Shown here: positions 46,362 to 58,162 of the stretch, in pieces | How the letters are laid out: the number at the start of each line of letters is the position of its first letter | Numbering within the stretch: position 1 is the first letter of the stretch | Assembly: GCA_003255065.1 (NCBI GenBank) | Contig: QAOA01003015.1 | Coordinates: 110,525-174,524, forward strand | Source of the DNA: Cercis canadensis | Taxonomy: Eukaryota; Streptophyta; Magnoliopsida; Fabales; Fabaceae | Direction: 5' to 3' | Length of the DNA stretch: 64,000 nucleotides | The notes under the pieces: model-generated | The model's database searches: none | What the model was told of the DNA's origin: nothing | The model's input: only the letters and a program-made list of their open reading frames with translations | Program-made: the position numbers and the translations under genes

Positions 46362-47720
46362 TGATAATTCCATAAAATAGAATTATTATAGCTCCAATTA
46401 TGCTTTATCTGGCTAGTTCTTAAGTTATTTTGCATGAATGTGTGTCATATTCTCTAGTTATTTATTAATCTTAGTTAGTGTCAAAGTTATAGTTTTATTT
46501 ATTTTCCTAGCATGTTTTTAGCTCATTCATAGTCCTTTTTGATTGCTCTTGAAGGTTAGAGCATTAGGAGGTTGAAGAAGGAACTAGACGAGATAAATCA
46601 AGTGCTGGAAAAGCTCTCTGGCCATCCAGCGCCCAGCGCCAGCATGGCAGAGAAGCACAAAGCTTCCCAGTGAGCCAGTGCCCAGCACCCAGCGCCAGCC
46701 TTCCAGCATTGCAGCCCCCGTGTCTTCATTAACCAGTGCCCAGCGCTAGAACAAGTGCTGAGGTGTTTTTCCACCTGTCTCTTGGAGCTAACCTACCTAT
46801 AAAAGGAACAAGAGGGAGGAAATGAAGGGGATCTGGAGGAGAGCCGTCAAGAACAAAGAAGAGAAAGAAGCTGGAGCATTTTTAGAGGATTCAACTCGGA
46901 TTTTACCTAGTTTTTCTTCTCTTCTCTCTTAATGAACTCTGCTTATCTGTATTCCTCTATTTTAACTATGAATAGCTAAATCCCTTTAGTTAAGGGATTG
47001 ATGTAGCTAGGTTTTGGATGAAGTTTTATTGTTAAATGAAGTTATTTTGATGTAAGTCTCTTTGTTGGAGTAGATTTTACCACTCTTAATGCCTTTAAAT
47101 GCTTAGCTACCATTTGAATGGTTTATTGACTCATGTTGATGCTAGGGATAGTAAGATATGAGTACGCTCTTGTAATTTCTACCATAAATCAAGTTAATCT
47201 AGGAATAGATAACTTAGTTTATGTGGTCTTGAATTAATTTCCTAGAGCTTAATCACCTAGACAAGTTAATTGTACCAAGAAATTGGGCAATTAGTTAGGA
47301 TAGGGAGGATTGTTTCTCTAAGGGATTGGGTTCAATCAAATTAGGGAAATTGGCCAACAACAAAGGATTTGTAGCTAGGATAATGTATTCTTCAGTAATT
47401 CAAAGGTTATTTTGTTTATGAAATAACCAAAGTCCAAACCAAGTGAAATCAGCCCCCTAACCTTCTCTTGTTAATTGTTAATCCTTTACTTTAATTGCTG
47501 ATTAAGTTGTTAAGCTGTTCTATTCAGCTCATTTTAATTGATCATTGGGATCCATGTTATTAGTATAGCTTTCTCAAACTCAACCCATTGAATTTTCCAA
47601 ATAGAATCATTGTTAGTGAAATTGGTAATTGCTAACGTCAAATCCCTGAGGCCGATACTCAACTCACTTTTATACTACTTGTGTGGTCCAGTGTACTTGC
47701 CGGTAGCAAAAACCACATCA
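46362..47720 (+). repeat. Athila-like 5' LTR
   Basis: 1359 bp, TGATAATTCC...CCACATCA. Near-identical to the 3' LTR apart from indels in a CAGCGCCCAGCGCCAG-type minisatellite (about 46620-46760) and scattered substitutions. It is followed at once by the primer site. Confidence 0.93.
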
Positions 47721-47725
47721 AGTTT

Positions 47726-47742
47726 TGGTGCCGTTGCCGGGG
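47726..47742 (+). other. Primer binding site, Asp-tRNA type
   Basis: TGGTGCCGTTGCCGGGG, one base different from the usual plant gypsy site TGGCGCCGTTGCCGGGG. It lies five bases after the LTR end. Confidence 0.85.
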
Positions 47743-47891
47743 ATTTACGGTATTTAGCAATATTAATAGTAACTAATAAGGTCCTAGTTTGGAACCTTAT
47801 TTTTCTTTTAATTGAATTATTTTAATCAGTTATTCTTTATTCTTTTGTCGATTCTTCAAAGTTACTGATATCTTCCATAGGAACTTGGTGC

Positions 47892-49660
47892 ATGCGAGGT
47901 ACTCTGAATCCTGACTCATTGCTTTTTGATCCTGAGATCAAAAAGACAGCTCGGAGACTTTGTAAGCAAACAAAGGAAGCGAGGCAATCACGACCTGAGG
48001 CTATGGCAGATCAAGGTCAAGGAGGGATACCTGATCCTCCAGCTAAAACTCTAATGGACTATTCCATCCCTACAGCTGAGGGATATGGGACCAGTATAAC
48101 AAGACCACCAGTTCACGCCAATCATTTTGAACTTAAACCAGCTTTGCTTCATTTGGTGTAGCAAAACCAGTTTGGTGGTTCTGCCATAGAAGATGCTAAT
48201 GCTCATATAGCGAGTTTTCTCCAAATATACGACACAGTTAAGCTCAATGGGGTTCACGATGACGCTATTCGACTTAGGTTATTTCCTTTCTCTGTTAGGG
48301 ATAAGGCTAGGAGTTGGCTGGATTCTTAACCAAGAGGAAGTATCACCACCTGGGCAGATTTAGTACAAAAATTTTTGACTCGGTATTTTCCTCCAGCTAA
48401 GTCAGCCAGATTGAGACATGAAATCACCTCCTTCCGTCAACAAGAGGGAGAATCGTTGAGTGAAGCCTGGGAGCGATACAATGATGTATTGCGGAGATTC
48501 CCTCATCACTCTTTTGATTTTTGGATTCAAGTCCAATCTTTTTACAATGGGCTGCTACCTTACATGAGATCCAATGTTGATTTTGCAACTAGTGGGGCTT
48601 TGAATCACAAGACAACAGAGCAAGCATGGGATTTGTTGGAAATGATGGCCAGCAATGACTACCAAAGCCAAGGGGATAGAGTTATGGCTAAAAAGGGTGT
48701 GATAGAAGTGGGAGCCCTAAATGCAATTTTAGCTCAGAATAAATTGTTGACCCAACAAATTGCTAACCTCTCCAAGAGATTTGAGACTATTAATATGAAT
48801 GTTGTTAGTCACCCTCCAATTGTATGTGATTTCTGTTCTAGTTATCATGCAAATGGGGAGTGCCTCGATAACATGTTTAGCTCTCCTTCTCAAGAGCAAG
48901 TCAACTATATGGGGAATCCCCCACGACCTCAGAATAACCTATATGCCACTACCTATAACCCAGGGTGGCGGAATCACCCAAATTTCTCTTGGGGTAATCA
49001 GGGCAATCAAGGAGTTCCTCAAAGATCTAACTACTCATATCAGTCATCACAACAGTCTCCTCAAAGTTCTACTCCACAACCCCAATGTAATGAGAAAAAT
49101 TCCTCTTTGGAAAGTGCACTAGAGAAGTTAACAACCCAAACCTCAGCCTTCATTCAAAAAATAACAACGTTTATGGATGAAACAAGGAGTGGGTTTCGGA
49201 ATCAAGATGCATCCATTAGGAAGGGGCAGATGGCAAGGGAGTTGGCAGAAAGACCTAAGGGTTCTTTACCTAGTGATACCATTCCTAACCCTAAGGAGCA
49301 TGTAAAGGCAATTACTACAAGGAGTGGGAAGGTAATTGAGCCTATACCAAGACTAGAAATGCCGGCTGAGGAGAGTGATAAGACAACCGAGAGAAATGGG
49401 GATTCAACAATCAACATTCCTACAGATGCAAGAGGCAATAAGGAGGTTGAGGAAGCGAACAAACCGAGTGCTTCAATGCCAACCATCAAGGTGCCTTTTT
49501 CTCAAAGACTCCGGAAGCAAAAAGATGAAAAGCACTTTAGCAAGTTCTTAGAGGTATTCAAAAAACTTCATATCAATATACCTTTTGCTGAAGCACTTGA
49601 ACAAATGCCCTCCTATGCGAAATTCATAAAGGAGCTTCTTTCCAAGAAGAGAAGAATTGA
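47892..49660 (+). pseudogene. Athila-like gag with two in-frame stops
   Basis: ATG at 47892 starts MRGTLNPDSLLFDPEIKK. The frame meets TAG at 48159-48161 and TAA at 48327-48329, then stays open through the rest of gag. The retrotransposon-gag domain includes LRLFPFSVRDKARSWL, then FLTRYFPPAKSARLR and QREGESL-type wording. A zinc knuckle CDFCSSYHANGEC lies near 48828-48866. The two stops fall at positions occupied by sense codons in relatives, so this copy makes no full gag. The end coordinate is the approximate gag/protease border in the continuous frame. Confidence 0.88.
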
Positions 49661-52613
49661 AGATAATGAGACGGTGATGTTGACTGAAGAATGCAGTGCT
49701 ATCTTGCAAAGGAAGCTACCTCCAAAGCTTAAGGATCCTAGAAGCTTTTCCATTCAATGCACAATAGGAGATATGACTCTTGGGAAAGCTTTATGTGATC
49801 TTGGGGCTAGTGTTAGTCTTATGCCCCTCTCTATTTTCAAGAAGCTTGGGATTGGTCAAGCAAAACCCACCATGATTACTCTCCAATTTGCCGACCGTTC
49901 AATCAAGTATCATTATGGATTAATAGAGGATGTCTTGGTTAAAGTGGACAAATTTATCTTCCCTGTGGACTTTTTTGTTTTAGACATGGAGGAAGATGGG
50001 GACATTCCCCTCATTTTGGGTCGACCATTTCTAGCCACCGAAAGAGCCTTGATTGATGTAGCTGATGGGACTTTGACCTTGAAAGTCCAAGATGAAAAAG
50101 TAATCTTGAATGTGTTCGAAGCTATGAACCATCCAGTTGAGAAAGAAGAATGCTTCAGTATAGACATTCTTGACTCCATTATCACTAACACATTTAGAGA
50201 AAATCTTTCATCTTCTCCTTTTGAGAAAGTCCTCGTAAATGCTAAACACATAGCTGAGCAAGACGAGGATTCAACAGTGATTGAGCACATAGCAAGGTTG
50301 GATGCACTGCCATCATATTCCATCTCTTCTCCGCCAAAAATAGAAGTTTTATACAAGAAGGAACAGAAGGAACAATTACAAAAGGTGCAACCTCCAATTC
50401 CTGAACTCAAACCCCTACCAATGAACTTGAAATATGCTTTTCTTGGAGATAGCAACTCCTGTCCTATAATATTAAGCTCTAAGTTGAATAGGATAGAAGA
50501 GGAGAACTTATTGAGGGTGTTGAGAGAGTATAAAAGTGCTATTGGGTNGATGTATTGCGGAGATTCCCTCATCACTCTTTTGATTTTTGGATTCAAGTCC
50601 AATCTTTTTACAATGGGCTGCTACCTTACATGAGATCCAATGTTGATTTTGCAACTAGTGGGGCTTTGAATCTCAAGACACCAGAGCAAGCATGGGATTT
50701 GTTGGAAATGATGGCTAGCAATGACTACCAAAGCCAAGGGGATAGAGTTATGGCTAAAAAGGGTGTGATAGAAGTGGGAGCCCTAAATGCAATTTTAGCT
50801 CAGAATAAATTGTTGACCCAACAAATTGCTAACCTCTCCAAGAGATTTGAGACTATTAATATGAATGTTGTTAGTCACCCTCCAATTGTATGTGATTTCT
50901 GCTCTGGTTATCATGCAAATGGGGAGTGCCCCGATAACATGTTTAGCTCTCCTTCTCAAGAGCAAGTCAACTATATGGGGAATCCCCCACGACCTCAGAA
51001 TAACCCATATGCCACTACCTATAACCCAAGGTGGCGGAATCACCCAAATTTCTCTTGGGGTAATCAGGGCAATCAAGGAGTTCCTCAAAGATCTAACTAC
51101 TCATATCAGTCATCACAACAGCCTCCTCAAAGTTCTACTCCACAACCCCAACCCAATGAGAAAAATTCCTCTTTGGAAAGTGCACTAGAGAAGTTAACAA
51201 CCCAAACCTCAGCCTTCATTCAAAAAATAACAACGTTTATGGATGAAACAAGGAGTGGGTTTCGGAATCAAGATGCATCCATTAGGAAGGGGCAGATGGC
51301 AAGGGAGTTGGCAGAAAGACCTAAGGGTTCTTTACCTAGTGATACCATTCCTAACCCTAAGGAGCATGTAAAGGCAATTACTACAAGGAGTGGGAAGGTA
51401 ATTGAGCCTATACCAAGACTAGAAATGCCGGCTGAGGAGAGTGATAAGACAACCGAGAGAAATGGGGATTCAACAATCAACATTCCTACAGATGCAAGAG
51501 GCAATAAGGAGGTTGAGGAAGCGAACAAACCGAGTGCTTCAATGCCAACCATCAAGGTGCCTTTTTCTCAAAGACTCCGGAAGCAAAAAGATGAAAAGCA
51601 CTTTAGCAAGTTCTTAGAGGTATTCAAAAAACTTCATATCAATATACCTTTTGCTGAAGCACTTGAACAAATGCCCTCCTATGCGAAATTCATAAAGGAG
51701 CTTCTTTCCAAGAAGAGAAGAATTGAAGATAATGAGACGGTGATGTTGACTGAAGAATGCAGTGCTATCTTGCAAAGGAAGCTACCTCCAAAGCTTAAGG
51801 ATCCTAGAAGCTTTTCCATTCAATGCACAATAGGAGATATGACTCTTGGGAAAGCTTTATGTGATCTTGGGGCTAGTGTTAGTCTTATGCCCCTCTCTAT
51901 TTTCAAGAAGCTTGGGATTGGTCAAGCAAAACCCACCATGATTACTCTCCAATTTGCCGACCGTTCAATCAAGTATCATTATGGATTAATAGAGGATGTC
52001 TTGGTTAAAGTGGACAAATTTATCTTCCCTGTGGACTTTTTTGTTTTAGACATGGAGGAAGATGGGGACATTCCCCTCATTTTGGGTCGACCATTTCTAG
52101 CCACCGAAAGAGCCTTGATTGATGTAGCTGATGGGACTTTGACCTTGAAAGTCCAAGATGAAAAAGTAATCTTGAATGTGTTCGAAGCTATGAACCATCC
52201 AGTTGAGAAAGAAGAATGCTTCAGTATAGACATTCTTGACTCCATTATCACTAACACATTTAGAGAAAATCTTTCATCTTCTCCTTTTGAGAAAGTCCTC
52301 GTAAATGCTAAACACATAGCTGAGCAAGACGAGGATTCAACAGTGATTGAGCACATAGCAAGGTTGGATGCACTGCCATCATATTCCATCTCTTCTCCGC
52401 CAAAAATAGAAGTTTTATACAAGGAGGAACAGAAGGAACAATTACAAAAGGTGCAACCTCCAATTCCTGAACTCAAACCCCTACCAGTGAACTTGAAATA
52501 TGCTTTTCTTGGAGATAGCAACTCCTGTCCTATAATATTAAGCTCTAAGTTGAATAGGATAGAAGAGGAGAACTTATTGAGGGTGTTGAGAGAGTATAAA
52601 AGTGCTATTGGGT
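48483..52613 (+). repeat. N-split near-identical pair, 2065 bp each
   Basis: 48483-50547 stops at the N at 50548, and 50549-52613 repeats it with exactly the same length. I count about 13 differences, clustered in 48600-49100 and near 50350-50430, mostly transitions; the middle looks identical. The element reads smoothly if either copy is removed, so one copy is probably surplus. Confidence 0.9.
49661..50633 (+). pseudogene. Athila-like aspartic protease, first copy, cut by N
   Basis: Open frame continuous with gag. It contains the active-site region ALCDLGASVSLMPLSIFKKL (about 49792-49850) and the flap/C-terminal wording LILGRPFLATERALIDV. After the N at 50548 the frame runs into the duplicated gag sequence out of register and stops at 50633. 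It is best read as part of one polyprotein together with 52614 onward. Confidence 0.85.
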
Positions 52614-53179
52614 GGTCCATTGCTGATTTAAAGGGAATAAGTCCTTCTAGTTGCATGCATAAGATTCTAATGAAGGACAACTTTAAAGCCATCGTTCAAC
52701 CCCAAAGGAGCTTGAATCTAGTGATGAAAGAGGTGGTGAGGAAGGAAGTAGTCAAGCTACTGGATGCTAGCACTATTTATCCCATTTTTGATAGTTCTTG
52801 GGTGAGCCCAGTACATGTCGTACCCAAGAAAGGTGGGACAACTATGGTTATGAATGAGAATAATGAATTAATTCCCACAAGAATTGTCACGGGATGGCAT
52901 GTGTGCATAGATTATAGAAAATTAAATGATGCCACTAGGAAAGACCATTTCCCTCTACCATTTATTGATCAAATGTTAGAGCGCCTAGTCGGTCATGTCT
53001 ATTATTGCTTTTTGGATGGTTATTCGGGGTACAATCAAATTGCGATAGATCCGGAGGATCAAGAAAAGACAGTCTTTACTTGCCCCTATGGGGTCTATGC
53101 CTATAGACGAATGTCATTCGGATTGTGCAATGCACCACTACATTTCAAAGGTGTATTCTATCCATTTTCTCAGATATGA
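50555..53179 (+). pseudogene. Athila-like gag-protease (second copy) and RT N-terminal half
   Basis: The frame runs from the duplicated gag (knuckle CDFCSGYHANGEC) through the DLGAS protease into reverse transcriptase: LDASTIYPIFDSSWVSPVHV, VPKKGG, CIDYRKLNDATRKDHFPLPF, FLDGYSGYNQIAI and [12 protein letters not shown] one-base deletion near 53140 then shifts it, and it ends at 53179 while RT continues in the frame of 53125-53904. The apparent TTG start at 50555 is not a real start. The domains would copy element RNA, but the frame is broken. Confidence 0.9.
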
Positions 53180-53904
53180 CTGAAAAATTCATTGAGATTT
53201 TTATGGATAATTTTTCTATTTTTGGTTCTACATTTGATATGTGTTTCCATAATTTATCCTTAGTGCTAAAAAGATGCCAAGAAACGAACTTAGTGTTAAA
53301 TTGGGAAAAATGCCACTTCATGGTGAGAGAGGGAATAGTTCTAGGCCATAGAATATCTGTTAAGGGGATAGAAGTAGATAAGGCCAAAGTAGAAGTAATT
53401 GAAAAACTTCCCCCTCCCACTAATGTTAAAGGAGTGCGTAGTTTCTTGGGGCATGCTGGATTTTATAGGAGGTTCATTAAAGATTTTTCAAAAATTGCCA
53501 AACCACTTTGTAACCTCCTAATGAAAGATAAAACTTTTGTTTTTGATGAAGCATGTTTGTCAGCTTTCAATACTTTGAAACAAAAATTAATAACTGCTCA
53601 TGTTGTTGCTCCCCCCAATTGGGATTTGCCATTTAAAATAATGTGTGACACTAGTGATCTAGCCGTGGGTGCCGTATTAGGGCAAAGAAAGAATAAATTG
53701 TTGAATGTAATTTACTATGCTAGTCATATTCTTGATTCAGCTCAGTGTAATTATGCTACAATTAAGAAAGAATTGCTAGCAATAGTATTTGCCTTTGACA
53801 AATTTCGTTCTTACCTGATCGGTGCCAAAGTAATTGTCTATACTGATCATGTAGCTATTAGGTACCTATTTGCAAAGCAAGAGTCGAAGCCAAGACTCAT
53901 CTGA
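53125..53904 (+). pseudogene. Athila-like RT C-terminal half and RNase H
   Basis: Continues RT after the frameshift. The catalytic box reads [10 protein letters not shown]: the second Asp of the usual (F/Y)xDD is Asn. The remaining RT follows ([36 protein letters not shown]). RNase H begins at [15 protein letters not shown] and includes [15 protein letters not shown] and [14 protein letters not shown] at 53902-53904 ends it in a conserved stretch (KPRLI). The N at 53954 follows. With a changed active-site Asp and a stop, activity is not expected. Confidence 0.9.
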
Positions 53905-54208
53905 TGGATCCTATTGCTGCAAGAATTTGATCTTGAAATCAAAGACAAAAGAGNGTTGAATGTAATTTACTATGCTAGTCATATTCTTGATTCAGCTCAG
54001 TGTAATTATGCTACAATTGAGAAAGAATTGCTAGCAATAGTATTTGCCTTTGACAAATTTCGTTCTTACCTGATCGGTGCCAAAGTAATTGTCTATACTG
54101 ATCATGTAGCTATTAGGTACCTATTTGCAAAGCAAGAGTCGAAGCCAAGACTCATCTGATGGATCCTATTGCTGCAAGAATTTGATCTTGAAATCAAAGA
54201 CAAAAGAG
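53700..54208 (+). repeat. N-split pair, 254 bp each, in RNase H
   Basis: 53700-53953 and 53955-54208 have the same length and differ at one base that I can see (AAGAAAG versus GAGAAAG). Both carry the same TGA (53902 and 54157). The joint is the N at 53954. Confidence 0.92.
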
Positions 54209-55235
54209 GCTTAGAGAACTTGGTAGCCGATCATTTGTCGAGGCTAGATCAACAAGAAAGGCAACACAAACAGCCACTTCCCATTAATGAAGAGTTTCCA
54301 GATGAAAAACTCTTTGTCGTGCAAAGTTTACATGGTATGCGGACCTGGCTAATTTCAAGGCAACCAAAGTTCTTCCCTCGGACCTCACTTCTCCACAGAT
54401 GAAGCAGTTCCTTCATGAGGCGAAATTTTATGTTTGGGATGAACCCTACTTATTGAGAAGGTGTGTAGATAGGTTACTGAGACGATGTGTACCAGAAGAA
54501 GAAATTGAAAATATACTATGGCATTGTCATGTTTTAGATTATGGCGGTCATTTCAATGGCGACCGAACAGCTGCAAAAGTGCTTCAATTAGGGTTCTATT
54601 GGCCAACTATGTTCAAAGATGCTTATGAGTATGTGAAGAAGTGTGATCGGTGCCAAAGGACAGGTAACATCTCTAAGAGACATGAAATGCCTCTTAACTC
54701 AATCTTAGAAGTTGAGTTATTCGATGTGTGGGGTATCGATTTTATGGGCCCCTTTCCCTCGTCATACTCGAATGAATATATTCTGGTTGCGGTTGATTAT
54801 GTGTCCAAATAGGTTAAAGCCACAACAACCAGAACAAATGATGCTCAAGTTGTTATTGGTTTCCTCAAAAAGAACATTTTCTCGAGATTTGGGGTATCAA
54901 GAGCATTAATCAGTGATGAAGGAACTCACTTTTGCAACAAGCGACTAGACACTCTATTGAGTAAATATGGTGTGAGGCATCACATTACAACATTGTATCA
55001 TCCACAAACCAATGGACAAGTTGAGGTGTCTAACAGAGAGTTGAAAAGGATACTTGAGAAAACTGTCAACACCTCAAGAAAAGATTGGGCAATGAAGCTT
55101 GATGATGCTCTTTGGGCTTACCAGACTGCTTTGAAGACACCACTTGGCATGTCTCCTTACCAATTGGTGTATGGGAAAGCATGTCATTTACCGGTTGAAT
55201 TAGAGCATCAAGCATTCTGGGCAACCAAGTTTTGA
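54169..55235 (+). pseudogene. Athila-like integrase with frameshift and stop
   Basis: After the RNase H end (NLVADHLSRL), a one-base deletion near 54333 shifts the frame. Integrase then reads from 54399: the HHCC zinc region (HCHVLDYGGHF ... VKKCDRCQR), first catalytic Asp in WGIDFMGPFP, a TAG at 54810-54812 after DYVSK where relatives have Trp, second Asp in LISDEGTHF, and the Glu in [10 protein letters not shown]. The frame ends with a stop at about 55233 after AFWATKF. All three DDE residues are visible, but no continuous protein is encoded. Confidence 0.9.
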
Positions 55236-55618
55236 ATTTTGATATGAAAGTAGCAGGTGAAAAATGACTTTATCAACTTCATGAATTAAAAGAATTCCAG
55301 CTTCAAGCTTATGAGAGTGCCTGGCTTTACAAGGAAAAGACAAAGTAATGGCACGATAAGAAGATTATCCCCAGGAGCTTTGAACCAGGCCAGCAAGTTT
55401 TGTTGTATAACTCCAAATTGAAGCTCTTTCCTGGGAAGTTGAAATCAAGGTGGTCAAGCTCATTTTTGATCAAGAAAGTTTTTCCCTATGGAACTATTGA
55501 AGTATATGATAGTCATTTGGGACGAAGCTTCAAGGTTAACGGGCAAAGACTTAAGCATTATTGGGGAGATGGATTTCAACACCAAATCTCCTCAGTAACT
55601 CTATCAATACCAACATAG
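55236..55618 (+). pseudogene. Athila-like integrase C-terminal tail
   Basis: Remains of the C-terminal DNA-binding part, for example KLFPGKLKSRWSSSFLIKKV and a VYDSHLGRSFKVNGQRLKHY stretch. Stops precede it near 55233-55260 and 55346. No chromodomain is visible, as is usual for Athila-type integrases. Confidence 0.75.
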
Positions 55619-58162
55619 CATCTGAGAAAGTCCGACTTAGGACTATAAACTAAGTGCTTCTTAGGAGACAACCCAAGCTCTTTATCTCTATCCCCTTTAA
55701 TTGTTGTTTAGTTTTGATTGCAATTAATTCTTCTTTTCTTTGCATGACTTGTTATTTTTGTGTTTATTTCCTTTTAGTTTGGAGTTCTTTCCCTTTAATT
55801 GTGTTTGTTTACTTTGCTTGGTTGTTGTGTTAGGTTTATATAATATGCTATTTTTGTGGTTGTTTTCTCTTAGTTTAAATTTACTTGAAGTGTGTTTTGG
55901 GTTTTTCTAACTTAAATGTGTGGTTTTGGGCTATTACTACACTGAGCTTGAACTTTACTTGGTTGGTGTAATGATTTTACTTGTTCAACCACTTGATTTG
56001 GGGTTAAAAACCAAGCTCTCGGCCATGCCAGCGCTGGGCGTTGGTTGGGCACTTATCTTGGGCACTGGATGAAAGGAAGAAGCAGAGGAAGCAGCAGCGT
56101 TGGCTCTCGGCCAAGCCAGCGTTGGGTGCCAGCTTTATGCGTGAGGAGGGGAGGCCAGAAGCAAGTCTTGGCCACGCCAGCACTGGGCACTGGCCATATA
56201 TATATATATATATATCAATTTTTTTTTTAAATGAAGCTATGCGTTTTGGCTTCCCTTCCCTTCACATTCAGAATTTCTTTCCCATTTCCCCATTTCCCCT
56301 CCCATTCACGCACACCCCTTCTTCCCTTTCCTCCATTTTCACTTCTCAAGCTCCCACCTAAGCACCACTGCCCCTCTCTTTCTCCTCCATTTCACCTCCC
56401 TTCTCACCACCACGCACCACGCACCACCTACCCTCTCCATTTTGCCCCTCTCTCTCCAGGACCCAAGCCAATTTGCATTGTCTCTCTCCCATATTCTAGC
56501 TTTTTGGTTTTTGGAGTACATAACAAAAAATTTCAATTTTTTGCAGCATTTTCAGTATGTCTCTCTTACTTCCTTGCCTTTTTAGCATTCTATTATAATA
56601 TGGACCCAATTAATAACTTACAAATTAGTTTGGGGTTGCTCTTGGGTGTTTTTGAATTTTGGGTATTGTATACCCCATTTTTGGAATATTTGTCATTTCA
56701 TCTCTTTTGACTTTTTTCTCCATTGTGGTTTGCTATTTGGTGATGTTTGGCCTTCGTGGAGCATTTGCATGTTCTAAGAATGCTTTATTTCCTCCTTTGT
56801 TAACTTATGCATGCAAGGTGTTTGTTAAAATGCCTAAGTGAGGGTGTGTGCAAGGGGTGCGTGTTTCACTTGCCTAGTGGAGATTTTTGTGGTTCTCTAA
56901 TGCTTGCATGGAAGTTTTTACTTGCTTACCTTATGATAATGAAGTTGCTTGGGTATGTACTAGTGCTTGGGAAGTCCTCACATGNACCACCACGCACCAC
57001 GCACCACCTACCCTCTCCATTTCGCCCCTCTCTCTCCAGGACCCAAGCCAATTTGCATTGTCTCTCTCCCATATTCTAGCTTTTTGGAGTACATAATGAA
57101 AAATTTCAATTTTTTGCAGCATTTTCAGTATGTCTCTCTTACTTCCTTGCCTTTTTAGCATTCTATCATAATATGAACCCCAATTAATAACTTACAAATT
57201 AGTTTGGGGTTGCTCTTGGGTGTTTTTGAATTTTGGGTATTGTATACCCCATTTTTGGAATATTTGCCATTTCATCTCTTTTGACTTTTTTCTCCATTGT
57301 GGTTTGCTATTTGGTGATGTTTGGCCTTCATGGAGCATTTGCATGTTCTAAGAATGCTTTATTTCCTCCTTTGTTAACTTATGCATGCAAGGTGTTTGTT
57401 AAAATGCCTAAGTGAGGGTGTGTGCAAGGGGTGCGTGTTTCACTTGCCTAGTGGAGATTTTTGTGGTTCTCTAATGCTTGCATGGAAGTTTTTACTTGCT
57501 TACCTTATGATAATGAAGTTGCTTGGGTATGTACTAGTGCTTGGGAAGTCCTCACATGCTAACTTTTATCTTGAACCATTTGATTTCTCAAGACATGCAC
57601 CACTTGATTTCTTTCATTATTTTTCAACATGCATGCACACTAGGTGATGAAATATCTAGTTGATGGTATGTGCGTGGGTGGAGCTTCATTTTGCTATTTG
57701 CTAGTTAATGGTGTTACCATGGGTTGTGAGCCAATTTTACTTGAGCTATGCCATTTGATTATTGCCATGGTGCTTGCTTTTGCTTGTTTACAGTGCTCCC
57801 TGTATTGCATTGCTTATTATTTCACAATGTGCATTGTCACTTGCCACGTCCTCATGCTAGCATTTTTCTTACACTTTTCTCTAGCACGACATTCATACCT
57901 TGCTTGAAATGAGACCATAAATATCTTGGCCAAGTTATCTCTTATCATTTCCATTCTTGTGCTTTCCAAAGTGCTCACATGTTTAATCTTATTAAGTTTG
58001 GGGGTGTGACGCATGTTCCATCATGGTGTGTGGAGTTATTCTCGGTTGCTTGGGATACTAACTACTTTTAATTAATTGGTCCCTGTTACCTTATGCTATT
58101 TTCACTGCCCTGCCACTTTGAGCTTAATTCCTAATGTGGTTTCTATTTTTAGGTAGCTCATC
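55619..58162 (+). other. Non-coding internal region of the Athila-like element, with repeats
   Basis: It begins with AGGAGACAACCCAAGCTC, a wording common after pol in Athila elements. Three GC-rich units, each containing GCCA(N)GCCAGC(G/A)(C/T)TGGG, start near 56023, 56105 and 56168 and match the inverse complement of the LTR minisatellite. A TA microsatellite follows near 56200. No credible ORF. Confidence 0.65.
56406..57558 (+). repeat. N-split pair, 579/573 bp
   Basis: 56406-56984 and 56986-57558 flank the N at 56985. They differ by a 7-bp deletion, a 1-bp insertion and several substitutions. Confidence 0.9.

Noticed and set aside
49202-50602. Long minus-strand ORFs opposite gag-protease (95 and 229 codons) and their copies at 51268-52692
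   Set aside because: They are shadow frames of the plus-strand polyprotein, duplicated along with it.
53700-54208. A tandemly doubled RNase H domain as a novel pol architecture
   Set aside because: The copies are 254 bp each, differ at one base, share the same TGA, and meet exactly at an N; an assembly overlap is much more likely.
56231-57907. Pro/Ser-rich or hydrophobic ORFs of 60-160 codons as an envelope gene
   Set aside because: They arise from CT-rich low-complexity sequence, overlap each other in several frames, and sit in the N-split duplication; no signal peptide plus membrane pattern is conserved.
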